From CAZSDU01 sp964605775 (GTDB lineage Bacteria; Bacteroidota; Bacteroidia; Bacteroidales; FEN-979): a stretch of DNA of 64,000 nt. Positions 61,166 through 64,000 of the stretch are shown here, one piece after another (within the stretch, counting starts at the first letter, position 1; each line of letters begins with the position of its first letter). The DNA is taken from contig CAZSDU010000009.1 of the NCBI GenBank assembly GCA_964605775.1, positions 1 to 64,000 of the forward strand. Direction: 5' to 3'. A program made the position numbers and the translations under genes. Under the pieces are notes generated by a model. That model was not told the DNA's origin. It saw only the letters and a list, made by a program, of their open reading frames with translations, and made no database searches.

Positions 61166-63835
61166 TCAGATGACATTTTTCTCCCTGAATTGTAACATCA
61201 GTATTCTTTTCAAAGCTCTTCTGAATTTTGATCTTTGTTTGGGAAGTTCACCCAGGGTGGTATCAAGATAGATGAGTTCAACGCCATTCAGTACGATCTG
61301 GGCATTGTTTCTGATGACAGATGAAATCGCATTAAGGGCTGAAGCGTCTGCTGATGTCCATGACCGATTGGCACGGGTCACTAAGAGTGCAAGATCAAAT
61401 TTCTGAATCAATTCCATGGGATATGGGTTATTGATCAGGGAAGGGATTTCAACGAAGATATAATCATAGCTGCTTGAATCCAGGTGTTCAAACCCTTTCA
61501 TGAGGTCCGAGAAATCATTGGTTTCAAAGAAATTTTCCCGGATAACATATTGGATTTCATCCTCGTTGGCAGGGATCAGTTCTCCCGAATTGGTATAACC
61601 CTGGCTTCCTGGTTGTTCCTTGATGTAGTTGAGAAATAGAACATTTTCGCCGAATGATCTCATTTTCCGGGACACTTCTCTGGCAATGGTTGTTTTTCCT
61701 TCGGTATCACGGGTACTGAATAGGAGTATTAGAACTGGTTTTTTCTCGATGTTCTCCAGGTTATGAAGTAATGACAGTTTTATATTCTGAACAATCATTT
61801 CTACCAGTCGGGGGAGGATAAATCCTATATCTACCGCGTAAATCTGCTGGGCAATCTGTGGATAGATTCCGGCCAGTTTAAGTTTGATGAATTTTTCTGC
61901 GCGTTCTGGCGTTTTGATGGTGGTATCAAAAAACTCCATGGCGATCAGCAAGGCCAGAATCAATACGAAACCAATGAAACCTGCAATCATAACAAGGATC
62001 ATTCCTCTTCCGCGCAAGGGATGCAGAGGGTAAAACGGAGGATCGACGACTTTTAGGTTTGAGGTCAATTCATCATCCTGTTGCCTGAGTTTCGCCATAT
62101 TAAGGTCATGGAGGATGGTCAGGAACTCTTCTTCCGTTACCCCGATAAGCCTTTCTATCCGTTTCATTTCTGCTCCGAGGGGTGCAAAAACTTCAAAAAC
62201 CTGTTTGTAATATTTTTTTCTCTCCGCTAAAACCCTCAATGCTGCTTTGCTTTCCTCATAAGCGATCACATTATCCAGCCAGGAGGTAAGAAGTTCTTTC
62301 ATGGGCAATCCTTCCACGCTGTTGTTGACCATATATAGGCGGTCAATCTGATTTTTAATTTCCAGTTTCAGGTGTTCGACTTTGGCTTTTAGGTTGGCCA
62401 ACTGAATAATTGTGGCCGAGTCATTTCCAAGGTCAATTTCGATATTGGCAATTTGCATGGTGGTCTCAGAAAGTTCTGTCCTGAGTCTTAGGATAGCGCT
62501 GGTATTCAATGAAAGCTTGGCATGGGCTTCAAGTTTTCGCTCAATGATTTTTATGGCAGCATCGGATGAGGCATAAGCAATTTGTTTGTTCTGATAGGTA
62601 ACATCGAGATCTTCTTTGGTGGAAGCGATCACCTTTGTCTGTTCATAATAATTGATGATGTTGTTTCTTTCGTTAAAAAGAAGTAAGTCGTTTTCTGCTT
62701 TTTGCAGGCGGCGCATGGCATCTTCCAGTTGTCTTTTAAAATACTGGATCACGGCATCGGTTTGATTTTGCTTGAGGAGTTTATAGTTTCTGATGAAGAC
62801 CTTTGTTAAAAAGATCAGGGTTTGCTGACATATCCCGGGGTCGGGACAAGTATAGGACAGTTTTATTAAATCGCTGTTTTGGATACGGGAAATATTGATT
62901 CCTGAAAGGGCACGAATACTGTAAAATTTATCACTCTCCGAATTCCATAGCTGGTAAATGAAATTATAATCATTTTGATGACCATAGGCCAGTAAACGTT
63001 TTACGATTCTGTCAAAAGAGGTGGTATCAGAACTGCTTCTCGAAATTTTTACATGGGTCATGGTATCCATTGAGGTATAATAATCCATCATGGAGGAGGA
63101 ATCTCGTGAGCCTGCCGGAGAGGGTTCAGGTTCATAATTTTCCTGTTGTGGAGGGGGAGAAGCCTGAGGTACTGATGTTTCTCCGATCATTAATTTCTGT
63201 CCCACCTCGAGGGAATTACTGCTTAACTGATTAGTTGTCATCAATTCATTGACGCTTATCCCTGCTGATTTTGAAATGGAATACATGGTTTCCCCGCGTT
63301 TCACAACATGAAATTTCTTTCTGGGTTTGGATTGCTTGATGTCGTTGCGGATGGATTCAAGGTTTTTATTGAATTCGTCTTCTTCTGAAGCTGGTTCAAG
63401 TATTTCAGAAGTTCCCTTTACCGGTGGGCGATAATACCTTTTATCATTTCTTTTTTCACGTTTAACTAGGTCTAATACATCGGGAGGGACTTTTGACAGG
63501 AGCTCTTCATAATTTTCTTTTGAGATATATCTGGGGTCATAATGATCAAGTAATAAATGCTGGGCCAGAAGGCTAACTGAAACTTCTTCAAGGGTTTGGC
63601 GGGCGCGAACCAGATTCATCAGGTTGTCATAGACAATCATTTTAGCCATCAGGTCCCCACTGGTTTGCTGAACAGAATAACCTGAAGCAATGCCTGTATA
63701 AATCGTGGTTTCTGAATAATAATTTGCCTGTCCGCGTCGGGTTATAAAGTAGACAACGGCAGCAATGAGAAGGGGCACCAGTATCAGCAGTAAAAGATGT
63801 CGTTGAATGAGCCTGATAAAATAGATTATCTTCAT
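61166..63835 (-). CDS. Wzc-like co-polymerase with LysM insert and altered ATPase motifs
   Basis: An 889-residue chain-length/export protein. TM1 (about 14-31) and TM2 (about 640-660) bracket a large periplasmic part with long coiled coils (about 365-620). A LysM domain is inserted at about 173-217 (HVVKRGETMYSISKSAGI, LMTTNQLSSNSLEVGQKLMIG). The cytosolic part (about 700-889) has a Walker A-like STRDTEGKTT, but the Walker A' segment is LFLNYIKEQPG without the usual DxD, Walker B reads YIFVEIPSL with Glu, and the C-terminal tail has no Tyr cluster. It likely still binds nucleotide but may not be a tyrosine kinase. Its ATG overlaps the upstream stop as TAATG. Confidence 0.87.
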   Translation of the reverse strand: MKIIYFIRLIQRHLLLLILVPLLIAAVVYFITRRGQANYYSETTIYTGIASGYSVQQTSGDLMAKMIVYDNLMNLVRARQTLEEVSVSLLAQHLLLDHYDPRYISKENYEELLSKVPPDVLDLVKREKRNDKRYYRPPVKGTSEILEPASEEDEFNKNLESIRNDIKQSKPRKKFHVVKRGETMYSISKSAGISVNELMTTNQLSSNSLEVGQKLMIGETSVPQASPPPQQENYEPEPSPAGSRDSSSMMDYYTSMDTMTHVKISRSSSDTTSFDRIVKRLLAYGHQNDYNFIYQLWNSESDKFYSIRALSGINISRIQNSDLIKLSYTCPDPGICQQTLIFLTKVFIRNYKLLKQNQTDAVIQYFKRQLEDAMRRLQKAENDLLLFNERNNIINYYEQTKVIASTKEDLDVTYQNKQIAYASSDAAIKIIERKLEAHAKLSLNTSAILRLRTELSETTMQIANIEIDLGNDSATIIQLANLKAKVEHLKLEIKNQIDRLYMVNNSVEGLPMKELLTSWLDNVIAYEESKAALRVLAERKKYYKQVFEVFAPLGAEMKRIERLIGVTEEEFLTILHDLNMAKLRQQDDELTSNLKVVDPPFYPLHPLRGRGMILVMIAGFIGFVLILALLIAMEFFDTTIKTPERAEKFIKLKLAGIYPQIAQQIYAVDIGFILPRLVEMIVQNIKLSLLHNLENIEKKPVLILLFSTRDTEGKTTIAREVSRKMRSFGENVLFLNYIKEQPGSQGYTNSGELIPANEDEIQYVIRENFFETNDFSDLMKGFEHLDSSSYDYIFVEIPSLINNPYPMELIQKFDLALLVTRANRSWTSADASALNAISSVIRNNAQIVLNGVELIYLDTTLGELPKQRSKFRRALKRILMLQFREKNVI

Positions 63836-64000
63836 TATTCAATTTTGTTAATTACGTTGAATTTGATTCCGGCTATTTCCTGAAGTATCATATAGGCATT
63901 ATAAAACGCATTTCTGGCTTCCTCGAAGTCGGTAATTGCCTTTCTGTTCATTTCATTGATGTTTGCAAGTTCATAGAGGGTGGTCTGACCATTGAGAAAC
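63835..64000 (-). CDS. TolC-family outer-membrane protein, C-terminal end
   Basis: The last 54 codons of a gene that continues past the window edge. They read LNGQTTLYELANINEMNRKA, ITDFEEARNAFYNAYMILQE and IAGIKFNVINKIE, then TAA. The helix with a GQTTLYEL...A..ARNAFYNAY pattern is the final repeat helix of TolC-type outer-membrane efflux proteins. In this locus it could be the export channel that pairs with the Wzc-like protein, in place of a Wza-type channel (inference). The stop overlaps the Wzc start. Confidence 0.75.
   Translation of the reverse strand, partial: FLNGQTTLYELANINEMNRKAITDFEEARNAFYNAYMILQEIAGIKFNVINKIE

Noticed and set aside
1..64000. CRISPR arrays, insertion sequences, integrases, phage or toxin-antitoxin genes
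   Set aside because: I looked for spaced direct repeats, transposase motifs and terminal inverted repeats and saw none. The XRE gene has no toxin partner next to it.

Overview
The window comes from a member of the Bacteroidota, most likely a Bacteroidales-like lineage. Four things support this. Promoters repeatedly show the TAnnTTTG -7 box, often with a TTG 19-21 bases upstream. Type IX secretion system (T9SS) parts and cargo are common: PorP/SprF, a PorE-like OmpA protein, and type A and type B C-terminal sorting domains. A DUF5723 protein, a GWxTD protein and GldI-like FKBP lipoproteins are present. A separate pyrBI pair is present, which fits Bacteroidales better than Flavobacteriia. There are no insertion sequences, phage genes or CRISPR arrays. 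It reads as ordinary chromosome plus one large surface-polysaccharide locus that runs off the right edge.

Positions 1-14300 hold tRNA-Leu (cut by the edge), tRNA-His and two adjacent tRNA-Ser genes among housekeeping genes. These include an orphan OppC-type permease, smpB, a TonB-dependent receptor behind a TPP riboswitch (so probably a thiamin-related receptor), aroQ, a family 2 glycosyltransferase, a GWxTD protein, an AlbA_2 protein with an odd N-terminus, pyrBI and a cyclic-2,3-diphosphoglycerate-synthetase-like GTPase.

Positions 14300-26080 are translation and protein targeting: argS, then ffh-folD-queE with a PorE-like gene, then thrS-infC-rpmI-rplT. infC has no ATG and appears to start at AUA behind a strong Shine-Dalgarno sequence. 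rplT is preceded by a hairpin that could be an L20 autoregulatory leader. A T9SS cargo protein with propeller and PKD domains lies between argS and ffh.

Positions 26080-41500 hold a DUF4301/DUF218/thioredoxin operon, a secreted subtilase, an FkbM methyltransferase divergent from a small XRE regulator with repeated palindromes between them, ndk, nrnA, two FKBP-type lipoproteins, and a T9SS unit in which a type B cargo, a PorP/SprF protein and a 1013-residue cargo overlap by 4 bases at each junction.

Positions 41500-64000 are almost all on the minus strand. Read in transcription order the locus is: TolC-like outer-membrane protein (partial), Wzc-like co-polymerase with a LysM insert, flippase, polymerase, many glycosyltransferases (three tandem paralogous pairs), a 35-residue membrane micropeptide too short for usual gene calls, two methyltransferases, a secreted beta-helix protein, and two hybrid histidine kinases at the end. 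A lone hexapeptide acyltransferase is inserted on the plus strand with its own promoter. Together these look like a Wzx/Wzy-type exopolysaccharide or capsule pathway.

No stretch above about 300 bases lacks a gene. The longest gaps (56-291 and 32256-32521) hold regulatory sequence only.
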